This document shows positions 48,466-60,851 of a stretch of 64,000 bases of DNA, piece after piece. The position numbers and the translations under genes are program-made. How positions within the stretch are numbered: the first letter of the stretch is position 1; the number at the start of each line of letters is the position of its first letter. The notes under the pieces are model-generated. The model was not told the DNA's origin. It was given only the letters and a program-made list of their open reading frames with translations, and ran no database searches. Source of the DNA: Penicillium oxalicum (taxonomy: Eukaryota > Ascomycota > Eurotiomycetes > Eurotiales > Aspergillaceae); the NCBI RefSeq assembly GCF_001723175.1, contig NC_064650.1:5766001-5830000 (forward strand), written 5' to 3'.

Positions 48466-51400
48466 GTTGAACTACTCTCGGCGCCAAAATGATCGGGTGC
48501 ACGGCGATTCAAGATGGGATTGAAAGCGTTGGCGCTCAACCATGCAGGCTAGCGATGAGAATCCAGGGGTTGAAAATCACTTGTAATAGCAATCTAGGTA
48601 GTCCGTTAGCAATACACAGACACATCTATATGTCTCAACCCATCCATATCCCGGGGACCCAGAGGAGAAGTTGGACGCGGGATGAGGTCGTGAGTCACCA
48701 CGACTTACTTGGATACAATGGATCGATGTCTGTACCAATGAGATAGGATCCGAAAGGTCTTGATTGATTGAGATAGGGAACCTTATCAGGTATGAGGTGT
48801 CGCTGCGAGACATTCAGGGCTGTTTCTTGAAGGTTATGGTTCCAAGATCACTAGGAAACCCTCTCGGGATGGGAAATTGGTGATACCCCGCAAATTAAGA
48901 TGGAATGGGCCCGGGACCTGCACCGCGACCTCGGCCACCGGCAGCCGGTCCGATCATGGGCAGGAGTGCTAGGTACTTTAAATCGAGCTCATGTACATGT
49001 AGATGTGGGTTACACGTTTCGGGTATGCGAGGCTCATGATTTCGAAGCAGAGCAACGAGACGGCAAGACTCAATTCTTTGACAGAGAGTCAATTCTGCTC
49101 AACCTACACTATGCATGCATTTGGGCTGCCCTCCTATTGATGGTGGAAGTTGCAATGCGCATGTCCCGTACGATGCGCCTCCAGCCCATGCCAGATAGCC
49201 ACGTGAGCATAGGAGGACCTGCCCACCAGCTGGCCCCCGTACTGTACAATACACGGTGCATACACGGTGGGTGCGGTGCAAGTGTCGTCAGCGGGCCCAC
49301 TCGGGTTTAGCGTGGATCGGTCCCGGACGCCACTTGCGGGTGACCAGGTGAGTAAACCTCCGGATGATCCATGATGAAGCCGCGTAATGGTGATCGCGGG
49401 ATGTGCAATTGTGCCTGAGCTATACCTGACTACTACTACTGGATCCTTCTTTTGGTCGACCGATTCTATCTCAAGCATACGTGGAGATCCTTTTTTGGGG
49501 GGGGACCTTGCAAGCCCCAGGGCCAGGGGGGATGTGCAGCTCGGGGACAGGGATGCAGCCCATCAGTGGTACGGATGATAGATTGGTAATGTTAGAAATG
49601 CTGGTCCGTGTTGGAACCAAGGGATGGATGTCGGGCATTTTGGTGCGTGTGTTCCGTGTCAACGAAGCGGCTGACGGACTGTGATAATGTAACGCTACAG
49701 GGACGACTTTGAGGAGATGATTGACTGACATTATGAGGATCGACATTGTGTAATGTACGAAGAGTGCCGAGATCTTCAGAGATGCCGCGGTTCATCGTGG
49801 GGGATGATGAAGGTCCAAAGGGGGAATAGTAGTACTGTAGTGGTCTGTACTTAGTAGTAGGGACCCTTGGACGGGCTGATTCCACCACACTCCTCCTTGG
49901 TACCATCACCCAGTTTTGCTTGGGCGCCCACCAGCCACTGCCAGGCGATGTACCTATCCATGGATATAATGTGGCAGTGCCTACTGCAAAGACTTACTAC
50001 CGGTATGGACTACCTAATAGTGAGAGAACTACAGTAGGATGCTGGGTACTGTATGTACAACTAGACATGACTAGTTGCATGTCTGGCGGTTTAACATCGG
50101 CTGATCTATCAGAGTACCAGACGCTGTGCGCATCCTGCAGGACCACAGGGTTCATCGTTCTCGACTATTTGGGATGGTGTGTTCTCAGGCGCAGCTCTCG
50201 AGCACATTGATTCAATAAGCCCCGTGTAGTACTGGTAGTCAGGATACCCACTCCATTCCATCAAATATCGCAAGCTGGGTTAAACATTCTTGGGGTCGGC
50301 CGGTCGCCCACCCGGGTTGCACAGGTCGCACTGAGCCACTGGGGATGTCGAGGACGAGAGACATGAGAGACAAAAAAGATGACGAACCAACAGCCCCAGC
50401 GAAACCAGTCCTCACTGCACTTACACCAATTATCTTTCTGGGTGATGACAGGCAGTCCCACTACAACGCGCTCCCACGGCTCCACTGCGTCCACTGTGTC
50501 CACCAAGACCCACCTCCCGAGACATGGGACTGTCCACCATATGTTCAATTTTTCATGGAATCTTGCAATCACTACACACACACACACACACACACAGTTG
50601 ATGAATGACAAACCCACCGTCCGTACTTCGATCGAGACGATTCTCACTGCCTGACTACTCGGATGAAAGGTGTGTGTAGTCAGGAGAAGGTACATTTCTG
50701 GCATAGGAGAATGGCCCGGTAACTGCCGATGCCACAGAGTGCTCATAGAACGGAGTCGACTTCTACCAGAAGTACATCGCGACTACTGTACCACCTACTT
50801 AGTCCACCTGGCAGTACCCACAAGACATGAGCCTTGTGCAAGTACTTGGCCGAGTCCCTGGATGGATCCCTTTCGAGCCAGCCACCGGCCACCCCCCCCG
50901 GCTCGCCGTTGCACATACTGTGTTTCGATGTACAAATGTACAGTCGTAGGATTGTACGATACTTCAAGTACGGTAGAAAGAAAAAAAAAGGAAACTCTCC
51001 AATCTCGTGGTCACCAATCAGCGCCATCTCTCGTGCTTCCGAAGTACCACAGAGTCGATTCCAAAAATATCCTCCGGCTCTGGCCAATGTAAAAAAAAAG
51101 TCAAATAATCACATAACGGTGCTGTGGAGACCGTCACTATGCTAAAATCTCCTTCTGATCCACCAGATCTCCCCCTAGCCCAGCCTCTCACGTCAATCCC
51201 CCGAGCGTCATGGCCCAGGTTCTCAAAAAGAACTCGGTTATCTGGAGCTCCGCCGTGGGTAGATGGTGACACTGCGACATCCCCATTCATCGTATTTGAT
51301 TCGATACTGTCCTCTTCTTCTGGCCTGTCCACGCGTGGGGAGTTGTCTGCGATTCTTTTCAATTTGAAATCATCCATCGTTCTGGCCGATTACCCTTAAC

Positions 51401-51858
51401 CAACAGCATCGCCTCTGTGACCATTGAGCCACAGCTCAAAGACAAAAGTGTACCGGTGGACCTGTCTGAATCCTTGACACACAGACAGACATCTCTTCAC
51501 TTGTGTATTCAGCTTGAAGATCTGCCTCTGGCTCCCCCAACTCTCGCTCCACCTCCTGAAGTCGTGCTTCTGCTGCGGCTCCTTGCTTGCCTTGCGTCTC
51601 GGTCCCCCTCCCACCCTCGCTCACTGCTGTTCACTTTCTCCAACCACCCACCCCCTACCCTCGTTTCTCTTTTGGCAAAACTGGCTGAGAGTCCCATCTG
51701 CTTTTACTTCTTCGATCCTTCCGGCGTTCATGATCAGGTCGTGGCAAGCTCGCCTGCGACATTGATTTCTTAACTCGAGTTGTTGTCCAACCTGCGAGAG
51801 CAACGCTATTTGGTCATCGCCCAACTCTTGCGCCCACGAGCCAGAGATACCAACCACC
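48466..51858. other. Large intergenic region between the cyclase and chitin synthase genes
   Basis: About 3.4 kb between two divergent starts with no recognisable gene on either strand. It contains an (AC)n microsatellite at 50574-50596, a G8 run near 49497-49504, many GTAC/TACTGTA-type short motifs (49820-50060, 50760-50960), and a pyrimidine-rich stretch at about 51520-51720 just upstream of the chitin synthase, probably its 5' UTR. The longest open frame (48900-49310, +, 136 codons) has no family resemblance. Confidence 0.5.
50574..50596. repeat. (AC)n dinucleotide microsatellite
   Basis: An uninterrupted alternation of A and C over 23 bases in non-coding DNA upstream of the chitin synthase. 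Confidence 0.9.
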
Positions 51859-54800
51859 ATGGCCCATCCGCGACCCGGCTCGTCGCAATCCTCGCGCACG
51901 CAGACCCCAGATCGGCTGCAGTCCCCTTCCGTCGGCGAGGTGCACAATCCATACGCGGTCAGCGAACCTTTACAGGTAAGTCACAACCTGGACCATCAGT
52001 GCCGGAATCACGACCAGCAGCCTTCCGGCGATGATCGTCCAGCCTCATCACCAGGGCCGTTCCCAATCGGAACAGAGCCCCAAGCGGTGGTCCGGGGACA
52101 CACATCAAGCTAACAGGGGTCTTCCCGCCCACTAGAACGAATACGGCCACGAAGAAAAGAACTATCTGACCGAAAGCTCCCAATCGCTTCTTTACCCCAG
52201 TCAACCCAGCCCGCTCGGTGACTCTTTTGATGAACGATACACTTCCTCCGAATCTTTACGGCGATACACTCTGCAAGATCCTGGAGCTGCCGTCTTTCAC
52301 GATGGCTCACATCCGGATCCTGCGGTCGCGACGGGCTTCTTCCCCTCCCAGTCGGGGGTGTCCACGCCCATGTCGGAGACGCCATCCGAGGCTTGGCAGC
52401 ACCGCCAACAGACCGCCGCATCGGGTCTGCGCCGCTATCCTACCCGCAAGATCAAATTAGTGCAAGGGTCCGTGTTGAGTGTGGACTATCCGGTCCCGAG
52501 TGCCATCCAGAATGCCATTCAACAGGAGTATCGAGAGTCGGAGGAAGGGTTTCCGGAGGAGTTCTCGCACCTTCGCTGTAAGTGCGGAAATCGAACATCA
52601 CAACCAATAGGTCTCAAAGGGACCGATGCCAAAGAAGAACCGCGTCACTGATATCCCTCGTGCACCTAGATACGGCGGCAACCTGTGACCCGGATGAATT
52701 CACCCTGCGCAATGGATACAATCTCCGTCCGGCGATGTACAACCGACATACCGAGCTATTGATCGCGATCACTTACTACAACGAGGATAAAGTTCTCACC
52801 GCTCGAACACTCCATGGCGTCATGCAGAACATTCGCGATATCGTGAACCTGAAAAAGTCTGAGTTCTGGAACAAGGGGGGCCCGGCCTGGCAGAAGATTG
52901 TGGTTACCTTGGTATTTGACGGTATCGATCCCTGCGACAAGAACACGCTGGACATGCTCGCAACGATTGGTGTCTACCAAGATGGTATCATGAAGCGATC
53001 CGTGGATGGACGAGAGACCGTCGCTCATATTGTAAGACTCACTTGAAAACAAAAACCTTCACTCGGTCCGGACAACTAAGATGAACCCCCCCCCCCCCCC
53101 CTTTGCGGCTGGACCGAACCTCGTTTGGCGCAGTCTGCTGACCTTTGATATAGTTCGAGTACACCACTCAGCTCTCCGTCACGTCGAGCCAGCAACTGAT
53201 TCGTCCCCACGGCGACGAGTCCACGAATCTGCCTCCAGTGCAAATGATCTTTTGCCTAAAGCAGAAAAATAGCAAGAAGATCAACTCCCATCGATGGTTG
53301 TTCAACGCATTTTGTCGCATTCTCAACCCGGAAGTGGTGATTCTGATTGATGCCGGTACGAAACCGGGCAAGAAATCGCTACTAGCTCTCTGGGAATCCT
53401 TCTACAATGACAAGAACCTCGGCGGATCCTGTGGTGAGATCCATGCGATGCTGGGCAAAGGATGGAAAAACTTGATGAATCCCCTGGTCGCAGCGCAGAA
53501 TTTTGAGTATAAAATCTCAAACATTCTGGATAAGCCGCTAGAATCGGCTTTTGGCTATGTGTCTGTGCTGCCCGGTGCCTTCTCAGCATATCGCTACCGT
53601 GCGATCATGGGTCGTCCTCTCGAACAGTATTTCCACGGCGATCACACCCTCTCGAAACAACTCGGCAAAAAAGGTATCGAAGGTATGAACATCTTCAAAA
53701 AGAACATGTTCCTTGCCGAGGATCGCATTCTGTGCTTCGAGCTGGTGGCCAAGGCAGGCTTTAAATGGCATCTCACCTACGTCAAAGCATCCAAGGGAGA
53801 AACAGACGTACCCGAAGGTACCGCGGAATTTATTGGCCAACGACGGCGCTGGCTTAACGGATCTTTCGCGGCCAGTCTCTACGCGATGATCCACTTCAGT
53901 CGCATTTACAAGAGTGGACACAACCTAATCCGCCTCTTCTTCCTTCACATTCAAATGGTCTACAATTTTGTGGGCCTAGTCATGACCTGGTTTTCATTGG
54001 GTATGTTTTCCACTTCAAAATCTCTCTGTTTTGCTGCTGAAAGGCTCGAGTGGCTGTGGATCATTTGCTAATACCGCATTGACAGCATCGTTCTGGTTGA
54101 CCACGTCTGTGATTATGGATCTTGTGGGTACCCCAAGTGAGAGCAACCGTAACAAAGGGTGGCCGTTCGGCAACGAAGCCACCCCGATCGTGAATAATTT
54201 CTTGAAATATGGATATGTCTTCTTCTTGATGCTCCAGTTCATCTTGGCCCTGGGTAACCGACCGAAAGGGTATGTGGAAATCTAACTTTCTTTTGTTTCT
54301 CACCCCCTATGGTCACTCCCGTGTTTTCTGACCCAGACAGATCTCGCTTGTTCTACACGCTTTCCTTCTTATATTTCAGCATTATTCAGTCTTACATCCT
54401 GGTCTTATCCTTCTACCTGGTCAAAAACGCCTTTACTGGAGGAACGTTGGACTTTGATCTGAGTCAAGGCGTTGGCGCCTTTCTCTCCTCATTCTTCAGC
54501 TCCTCCGGTGCCGGCATCGTTCTGATTGCCTTGGTGTCTACCTATGGCTTCTATTTCCTTGCCAGTTTCCTGTATATGGACCCCTGGCACATGTTCACAT
54601 CTTCTTGGGCATACTTTGGTGGCATGACTTGTTCCATCAATATCCTGATGGTGTATGCCTTCTGCAACTGGCACGACGTGTCCTGGGGCACCAAGGGCTC
54701 GGACAAGAGCGAGGCGTTGCCAGAAGCCCAGACCAAGAAGGACGATACCAAGTCCAACTTCATCGAAGAAGTGGACAAGCCGCAGGCCGATATTGACAGC

Positions 54801-55236
54801 CAATTCGAGGCCACTGTCAAACGTGCGCTGGCGCCGTTTATCCCTCCCGAGGAAAGCCACGAGAAGAGTATGGATGATTCATACAAGGCGTTCCGTACGA
54901 ACCTTGTCCTTCTTTGGATCTTTAGCAATCTCATCTTGACGCTGTGCATTACTAGCGAAGGGATTGATCGATTCTGCTTGACTGTAAGTCTCCTCTCTGG
55001 CTTTTTTGTTTTGTCTTTTCCGGGTCTTCTCTTCCCATCGAGCCCACTTCAACCGAATTGACTATACGCGACGGGCAAAATCTGACTCGAATCCCTAGAA
55101 TAAATCGACGGTTCGCACCGCCAACTACTTCGCGGCCATTCTGTGGACGACGGCAGGCCTGTCAATTTTCCGATTCCTTGGCTCCCTTTACTTCCTTGCC
55201 AAGTCCGGCATTCTCTGCTGTGTCTCTCGTCGCTGA
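51859..55236 (+). CDS. Class I chitin synthase
   Basis: Plasma-membrane GT2 enzyme polymerising UDP-GlcNAc into wall chitin. Seven exons, 51859-51975, 52136-52577, 52670-53031, 53154-54000, 54086-54269, 54341-54983 and 55099-55236, give 910 residues with every phase closed. Class I is preferred over II because of the segment [20 protein letters not shown]. Landmarks are the cytosolic Ser/Pro-rich N-terminus, [91 protein letters not shown], and the product-binding [15 protein letters not shown]. About seven hydrophobic segments follow. Intron 3 (53032-53153) contains a 16-base C run. The window's longest intergenic stretch lies upstream, fitting a heavily regulated wall gene. Confidence 0.96.
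53086..53101. repeat. Poly-C run of 16 bases inside a chitin synthase intron
   Basis: Sixteen consecutive C in intron 3, about 50 bases before the 3' splice site at 53153. Confidence 0.9.
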
Positions 55237-56079
55237 ATGGCTGAACCTGTTTCTGCCACATTATTGTACCTGTGTCTCAAATATTTCTTTTCCATGTACA
55301 TATGTCATTGTTGACCCAGCCTGTTGACTGATTATAACATGTATTATGAGTTTTCAACCATCAAAAGCATAATCCTTGCCATTTATGTGAAATCACACTC
55401 ACACTATGCTTGCGGAGGCGATGATATGTGTGGCTGGTGCATTCCACCTGTGGGCGATGGAAGTCCATACTCCTTGTATGAAAATGGAGATGGTGGCAAA
55501 GCTAAAACCCCGAGGCATTCTACCTGGGCTTCCGATCTTGTTTAGAATCTGCATGCACTCTTGACTTGCCCCAGTTGGAATGCATCTGCTCAAGTAAACG
55601 TTGTCGAAGATCATCCAAGATGGAACATTGAACCACAGTCAAGAGCACGGATGACCCTTTAAATCAAGTCAACATGTTACTTTGCGGGACCTGTGCATGT
55701 CTCCGAGAGAAATGATCATTTTTAATCAAAATAATCTATACATTAAAAGAGGTAGCTAAGCTCATCATGAAAATCAACAAGATAACACCAAGGACATGTA
55801 ATGAATGGTATATGAGAATCGACATAGAACCATCCGTATGCTCCGTCTACCCAACGCCTCTAAAAAGGACAACAACAAAAAATGAACATGAAACATGGCT
55901 CCCCCACTTGCACCCGCCAAAAAAAAAGATCCATCGGAATCGAAGAATTGGCAAATGACTTGGTTCCAAATGTTGTTTGCGAAGAGTTGGGGGGGGGGGG
56001 GGGGGGGGGGGAAGGAAAAGTGAGATGAGCAAAAAGCTCGTGTGGCAGCGTCGCCGCATGATTTGGTTTCGTTCCGCGA
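55237..56079. other. Convergent intergenic region, chitin synthase and transporter 3' flanks
   Basis: A stretch of 843 bases between two stop codons, AT-rich in the middle, with a 23-base G run near the transporter end. No gene is seen. Confidence 0.5.
55989..56011. repeat. Poly-G run of 23 bases downstream of the MFS transporter
   Basis: Twenty-three consecutive G on the plus strand, 69 bases after the transporter stop codon, so poly-C in the sense of that gene's 3' UTR. Confidence 0.9.
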
Positions 56080-57927
56080 TTACCGGAATGATTCACGGGT
56101 GTGGACACGGTCAATGTTATAAGGATTACCCTCGTAGGTTGAAATCCGTTGAATCTGGGACATGCGCGTGTCGACGCGGGACAGAGGGCGATCCAGGGAG
56201 AGTCTTTCGGCAACGGTATCTTTGTCCAAGGCGTGGGATGTCACCGTGGGGTCTTCCTTGGCTGCGGAAGGAACACGAGTCATGGCTTCATCCATGGTGG
56301 ATTGATCACCCTCGTCGTCTTCGGGAGAAACCACCTCTGTTGTGTTGGCGGTGGCCATTCCCTTGAGCAGATTCTGCACAAAGGCCTCAGACTGAGCGGA
56401 GTACTTGCAGTGCTTACGGATCGCCAGGCCCTTCTTGTACAGGATGAAGGGGAAAGGCACACAGATCAAGGCCAGGAAGGCGGGGATACACGCCGCCCAG
56501 TGGATGCCCAAGTTCTTGAACATGTAGCTGGTGAAGAGAGGGAAGGCGAAACCAAAGAGGGATCGCAGTAACGAGTTGGCCGCCAGTACCGACGCGGCGA
56601 AAATTGTGTAGGCGTCAATGAGGTAGTTGAACACACTCAGGAACACGAGGACCATGCCAAAGCCGAAAGGAACTCCGGCAGCAATGCTCGCAAGCCAGTG
56701 CACCGAGGGCGAGTTGGTCCAGGCGAACCAGAAAAGTCCAATCGGGAGGGCCACCGAGGCGATCATGCAGGGAGGCAGACGGCTCTCGGGGGGGGAGTAG
56801 CCCCCGTTCTTTTGGAGGAGCTTGGTATACCGGCTGTTCTCGGGAATGGAGTAGGCGATGGCGGCCAACATGCCGATCATCACGCCCAGGAAGGCCAATG
56901 CAGATACGCCCTGGTTCCATCCGCGATGGAGTTGATAGACGATAGGGAAAGCGCCGAACAGCATGTAAAGCGTGCCGTAGATGATGGCGAGATAGATGGA
57001 AAGCAGCATCACAATGGGCTCGCTGAAGAGAAGGATGAAAGGGCGGGAAAGGGCGGTCTTCAAGGCTTCCTTGGGGACAGGGCGACCTTGGTCAATGTCG
57101 AGCTTGCTCACGTACACTTTGCCGGTCATCTTGGAGAGAGTCTTGGCTCGCTGGCGAAGGAGAACGGGGGCGTACGTCTCTGGCTTGAGTGCTGCTCCGC
57201 AAATCCACATCACGGCGCACAGGATGCTCAGCAGGCCCATCACCCACTTCCATCCCGCCTTCATACCCAAGAAACCACCGGCGATGGGCCCAATGACGGG
57301 GCCCAAGAAGGGAGCCAGTGCGAAGGCCGACAACGCCAGTCCTCGCTCCTGAGCTAGGAACATGTCGGCAATCACGCCGCCGGAGTTGGTGAAGGGGGAC
57401 GACCCAAAGGCGCCGGCCAGGAATCGAAAGATCAGCAGGGATGCACTGTTTTTAGCTCCAATGGTCGCTGCGCAGAAGACCGTCAAGCCGCAGTAGGTCG
57501 AGATAAAGACAAGCTGACGACCGTACAATTCACTCATGGGCGCCCAGATCAGGGGACCCAAGGCAAAGCCCAAGACGTACAGCGAAACACCCAAGGTCGC
57601 GACTTCAGTGTCGATGTGGAATTCGCGCTGAATCTGAAGGATACCGCCAGTGTATGCCGAAGAGACCAAGGCCACCACTAGAGTCTCCATGGCCGCAACC
57701 ATGGTGATTCCCCATTTCATGGGCTTGCTCAGTTGAGTAGGGTTGCGAAAGTCCTTGGGCATCCATTGCACGGCATACGGATCATCCTCAGTCCCCGACC
57801 CAGCGTAGGGATGGTCGTAGACCTCTTGTGTAATCGCGCCGGGTTGAGTGACCATGCGCCAGAAAGGGATGGACTGTGGCAGTGAAGATCCAGGGCCCGA
57901 GGCCTCTGTCTTCAATTCTGTCGTCAT
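56080..57927 (-). CDS. MFS transporter, DHA1 drug:H+ antiporter type
   Basis: Probable proton-coupled exporter of drugs or polyamine-like compounds at the plasma membrane. Intronless, 615 residues from the ATG at 57927; the frame is open further upstream, but that part is unlike the family. The cytosolic N-terminus has DPYAVQW and NPTQLSKPMKWGI, as in fungal Flu1/Tpo1/FLU-like carriers. Twelve hydrophobic segments are present. Motif A-like sequence is APMSELYGRQLVF after segment 2, and the antiporter motif C is FLGPVIGPIAGGFLG in segment 5, which marks DHA1 rather than sugar carriers. The C-terminal tail is long, acidic then Ser/Arg-rich. Only a weak hint of context: the aldolase gene lies 2.9 kb away on the same strand. 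Converges with chitin synthase. Confidence 0.92.
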   Translation of the reverse strand: MTTELKTEASGPGSSLPQSIPFWRMVTQPGAITQEVYDHPYAGSGTEDDPYAVQWMPKDFRNPTQLSKPMKWGITMVAAMETLVVALVSSAYTGGILQIQREFHIDTEVATLGVSLYVLGFALGPLIWAPMSELYGRQLVFISTYCGLTVFCAATIGAKNSASLLIFRFLAGAFGSSPFTNSGGVIADMFLAQERGLALSAFALAPFLGPVIGPIAGGFLGMKAGWKWVMGLLSILCAVMWICGAALKPETYAPVLLRQRAKTLSKMTGKVYVSKLDIDQGRPVPKEALKTALSRPFILLFSEPIVMLLSIYLAIIYGTLYMLFGAFPIVYQLHRGWNQGVSALAFLGVMIGMLAAIAYSIPENSRYTKLLQKNGGYSPPESRLPPCMIASVALPIGLFWFAWTNSPSVHWLASIAAGVPFGFGMVLVFLSVFNYLIDAYTIFAASVLAANSLLRSLFGFAFPLFTSYMFKNLGIHWAACIPAFLALICVPFPFILYKKGLAIRKHCKYSAQSEAFVQNLLKGMATANTTEVVSPEDDEGDQSTMDEAMTRVPSAAKEDPTVTSHALDKDTVAERLSLDRPLSRVDTRMSQIQRISTYEGNPYNIDRVHTRESFR

Positions 57928-60851
57928 GGCGAGTTGATGCCCTGCTCTCGCAGAAAGAATGTTGCAATGAAAGTCGAGGTAGATCCGGATCGCACAACGG
58001 ATCGGTCGATGTGGTGCGTGCACTACGTGAACAATCTCCTTTCTACCTGCCGGTTGCTGTTTGAAGAGAAAGTCGGTCGGTTGACGAAGACCGAACGAAA
58101 GGGATAGTCCTGAAGAAGAGAATGGCGAACGAGTGGCGGGCCCATTGCTTTTGTTTAACCCGAGGAAGTAGACAGGAGAACAAAGTGGGCTCCATACCGT
58201 CAATTTGCAGAATATTCCGGACCCTCATGTTCCAGATTTTTCTCTCTCTCTTTTTTTTTTCATGATTCCTAAAGCCAAACTCGATTCCAGATCATGCATA
58301 AGCCAGAGATAGACAAGACCTTGGTGCACAGTGCAAGATTTGTTGCATTACTGCAAATTAGGCGGGCATGAAACCTGAGATCCACCTGAGCGACGCCGGA
58401 GGATTTGCTGGAAAAGGCACATGGCGACGTCTGGCCAGTGGGTCAAACCCGACGGATGGTCCTCAACGCCGTCGGAGATCGGGATGTTGTTGGCGTGCAC
58501 TTCCAATTCTGCGCGATCGTTGCCGGGCAATGTGACCCACAGAAGTAGACAAATGGTGGCCAAGGCAGGATCTCAACTTTTTCAGTGAGGCAAAAGACCT
58601 GATCTGTGATGGCGGGAAATACGTTGATTTGTGAGGTCAGCCGTGGGGATTTGCAATGGTGTGCAAGACATGAGAAAACAGTGATCCCATTTTGTCTAAC
58701 GAAGATCAAGTGCAACCGCTCTGGAGAATCTAATGATACATGAATTCAGAGGTGAATTGTCTGATCGGACGCTGTACGGTCAAGCACCATCGAAGAAACA
58801 AGATGGTCGCACTCGAAGACCATCACGTCCAGCTCCCGACGTTCCTAAATTCGGCCCGATTTCCTACCGGCTGGACCGAATTCAAGCCTGCGGGTCCACT
58901 GATTGGCTGCCGAGTCGTTCCATTGGATTGGACAGGGGCAATGTGGCGCCGGTTAGTGGAGCCAGAGCCGCCCAGACGTGGCGGCCGGAAATTGAAATCG
59001 TTCTCTCCTCTTGTACCGAGGCAAAGTCTTCGTCGCGACAAGCCCTTGCATGTTCACTAGGGCTGAACACTCCGTTTGGTGATTGATCACAACCGAGAAG
59101 TCAGATTAGCAATCATCGAGACTCAAGTTTGATCACCCCACTCGAGCTCTATCCTTGACTAATCATGTCCCCCTCACGTCGGTTCCAACCTCGGCTGTCG
59201 ACCCAGCACCGGTCAGAGCATACGTCCTTGGTCCTCGCGAAATTTCCTGCCTGTGCATTGTGAGACTTTGATGAGGCATCTATCCTTGGCACGGGGGTTT
59301 CCCAATTATGTACCTCGACTGACGGTTGGAGACGCTGAATTTGCAAAAAAATGAGATCTAATCACAGAGAATAAGGTAGATACGAAGTACGTAGTAGACA
59401 CTCAGAGGAGAGATTCCAGCACAGCACTCTCCCGAGTTGCATGAACTGGTCAGAGTCCGACCGAGTCATGGGCACCTCCTATTATTGTTGGTTTTATTTC
59501 TCCCCCCTCTTGTCCTGATTGACTCCTATTCCCTTTTGTTCCTGTTCCGGTCAAGGGGCTCTTCAGTTTTTTCATGGAATTTTCTACCGAGGCAAACTTC
59601 GAGGCGTGAGAGCGACCAATGATTGCTTGGAAATCGTCCTGCATCTCCACCGGGCTAGATGGAGTCAATCTTCAAGAGTAGCATCTCCCACGTGGCAAGA
59701 CGAGATGATGGTGTCATTGTTTCAAATCATGGTACACATGAAATATATGGGTCATTTCGCTTTTCAGGCCAGAGGGCACTGCTCACAAGTATTGTCGCCG
59801 TCTTTCAACTAGGCAAGGTGCACGCTCTGAGCAACTGATTGAGTTCCCTGGGCCCACCGGCCATCCGCCTAGGCTCCCTTCACTTTCAATCAATCCACTT
59901 TCCAAATCAACTAAAAACTACGTCTGGACCACCATCCCAACGGGAAAATAGCCTTATCGCTTACAGCCTTATCGGAAACCTTACGGCGAAACGCTCTTCA
60001 ACGTGATCACTCCGGCGTGGTGCAAAGTCCATGGGTACCTCTATGGGAAACACTGTTATCGTTACAACCGAAAATGTCGCTCAGCGCAGATAATTCTGCA
60101 GGTGCAATGGTTCGCTTCTTATGGCTTCGCCACTGAGGTGGCTCATCTCTTCATCGGTGATGACCTATACAACCAACCAAGTGGATGGCAAACGGGTAGG
60201 GTTACTGGTCGACCGTGCCATTCGAAACTGGAGCACAGCCGTCCTCTCTGCTCCCATCAACATGGTGAATTCGGTACATGTCGATGCAACTGCTGCGGCA
60301 GACTTTGATTTGATAGGTTTTCAAGTCTGATAGAACCATGGAGAATGAAGCAGACGATCCTGGGAGTCCACCGTTGGGAATCAGGCAAATATTGCATGAG
60401 GGGGGATTCCACTTCCATCTCACCCCGCTGGTCATTTTGTATACGTCTGACTGGCTGTCTGAGCAGTCGCTCCTGCAACAATCGCCCTTATGTTCATTTG
60501 AGGCATTGGAACGGCGTGTGATCAGAGAGGAAGTTAAACCCTTCGTCCAGGTGAAGAAATGCGTGCTCAGGCTACACTGCGGTACTTGGTCCTCGCTCAC
60601 AGACTCCGCAGAACTCCGGACTAGAGCGGGAGATACTACGTCTACGAGACAAGTTTGCCTCCTCGAGCATGTATTGTGCTCCCGATGGAAATGAGTCTCG
60701 AGAGTTCTTTTCAAATGATTCAGCCATACCCCTCTCCACCAACTCCGCGATGAGGGATGTACTCATGAACGGGTCAAATCAAACATTCCTGGTCATTGGA
60801 ATGTGCGTCTCGTCTTTCAGATGGTGCTCATCGATTTCCCCGACATCCCAA
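57928..60851. other. Intergenic region between MFS transporter and aldolase genes
   Basis: About 2.9 kb. It begins with the transporter promoter, including a CT/T-rich tract at 58232-58260. A pair of CTTATCG sites lies at 59953-59974. Several open frames of 70-170 codons at 60000-60710 on both strands overlap each other and resemble nothing I know. No gene is supported. Confidence 0.45.
59953..59974 (-). promoter_or_regulatory. Direct repeat of CGATAAG, 15-base period, second copy
   Basis: CTTATCG occurs at 59953-59959 and 59968-59974, that is CGATAAG twice on the minus strand with the same 15-base spacing as at 9680-9701. No gene start is nearby, so function is doubtful. Confidence 0.25.

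Noticed and set aside
48900..49310. 136-codon open frame on the plus strand in the large gap
   Set aside because: No recognisable motif, no good context, and similar-length frames overlap on the minus strand; consistent with chance in GC-balanced DNA.
60202..60714. 170-codon open frame (-) and 118-codon frame (+) between transporter and aldolase
   Set aside because: They overlap on opposite strands, show no family resemblance, and no splice-joined extension gave a conserved domain.
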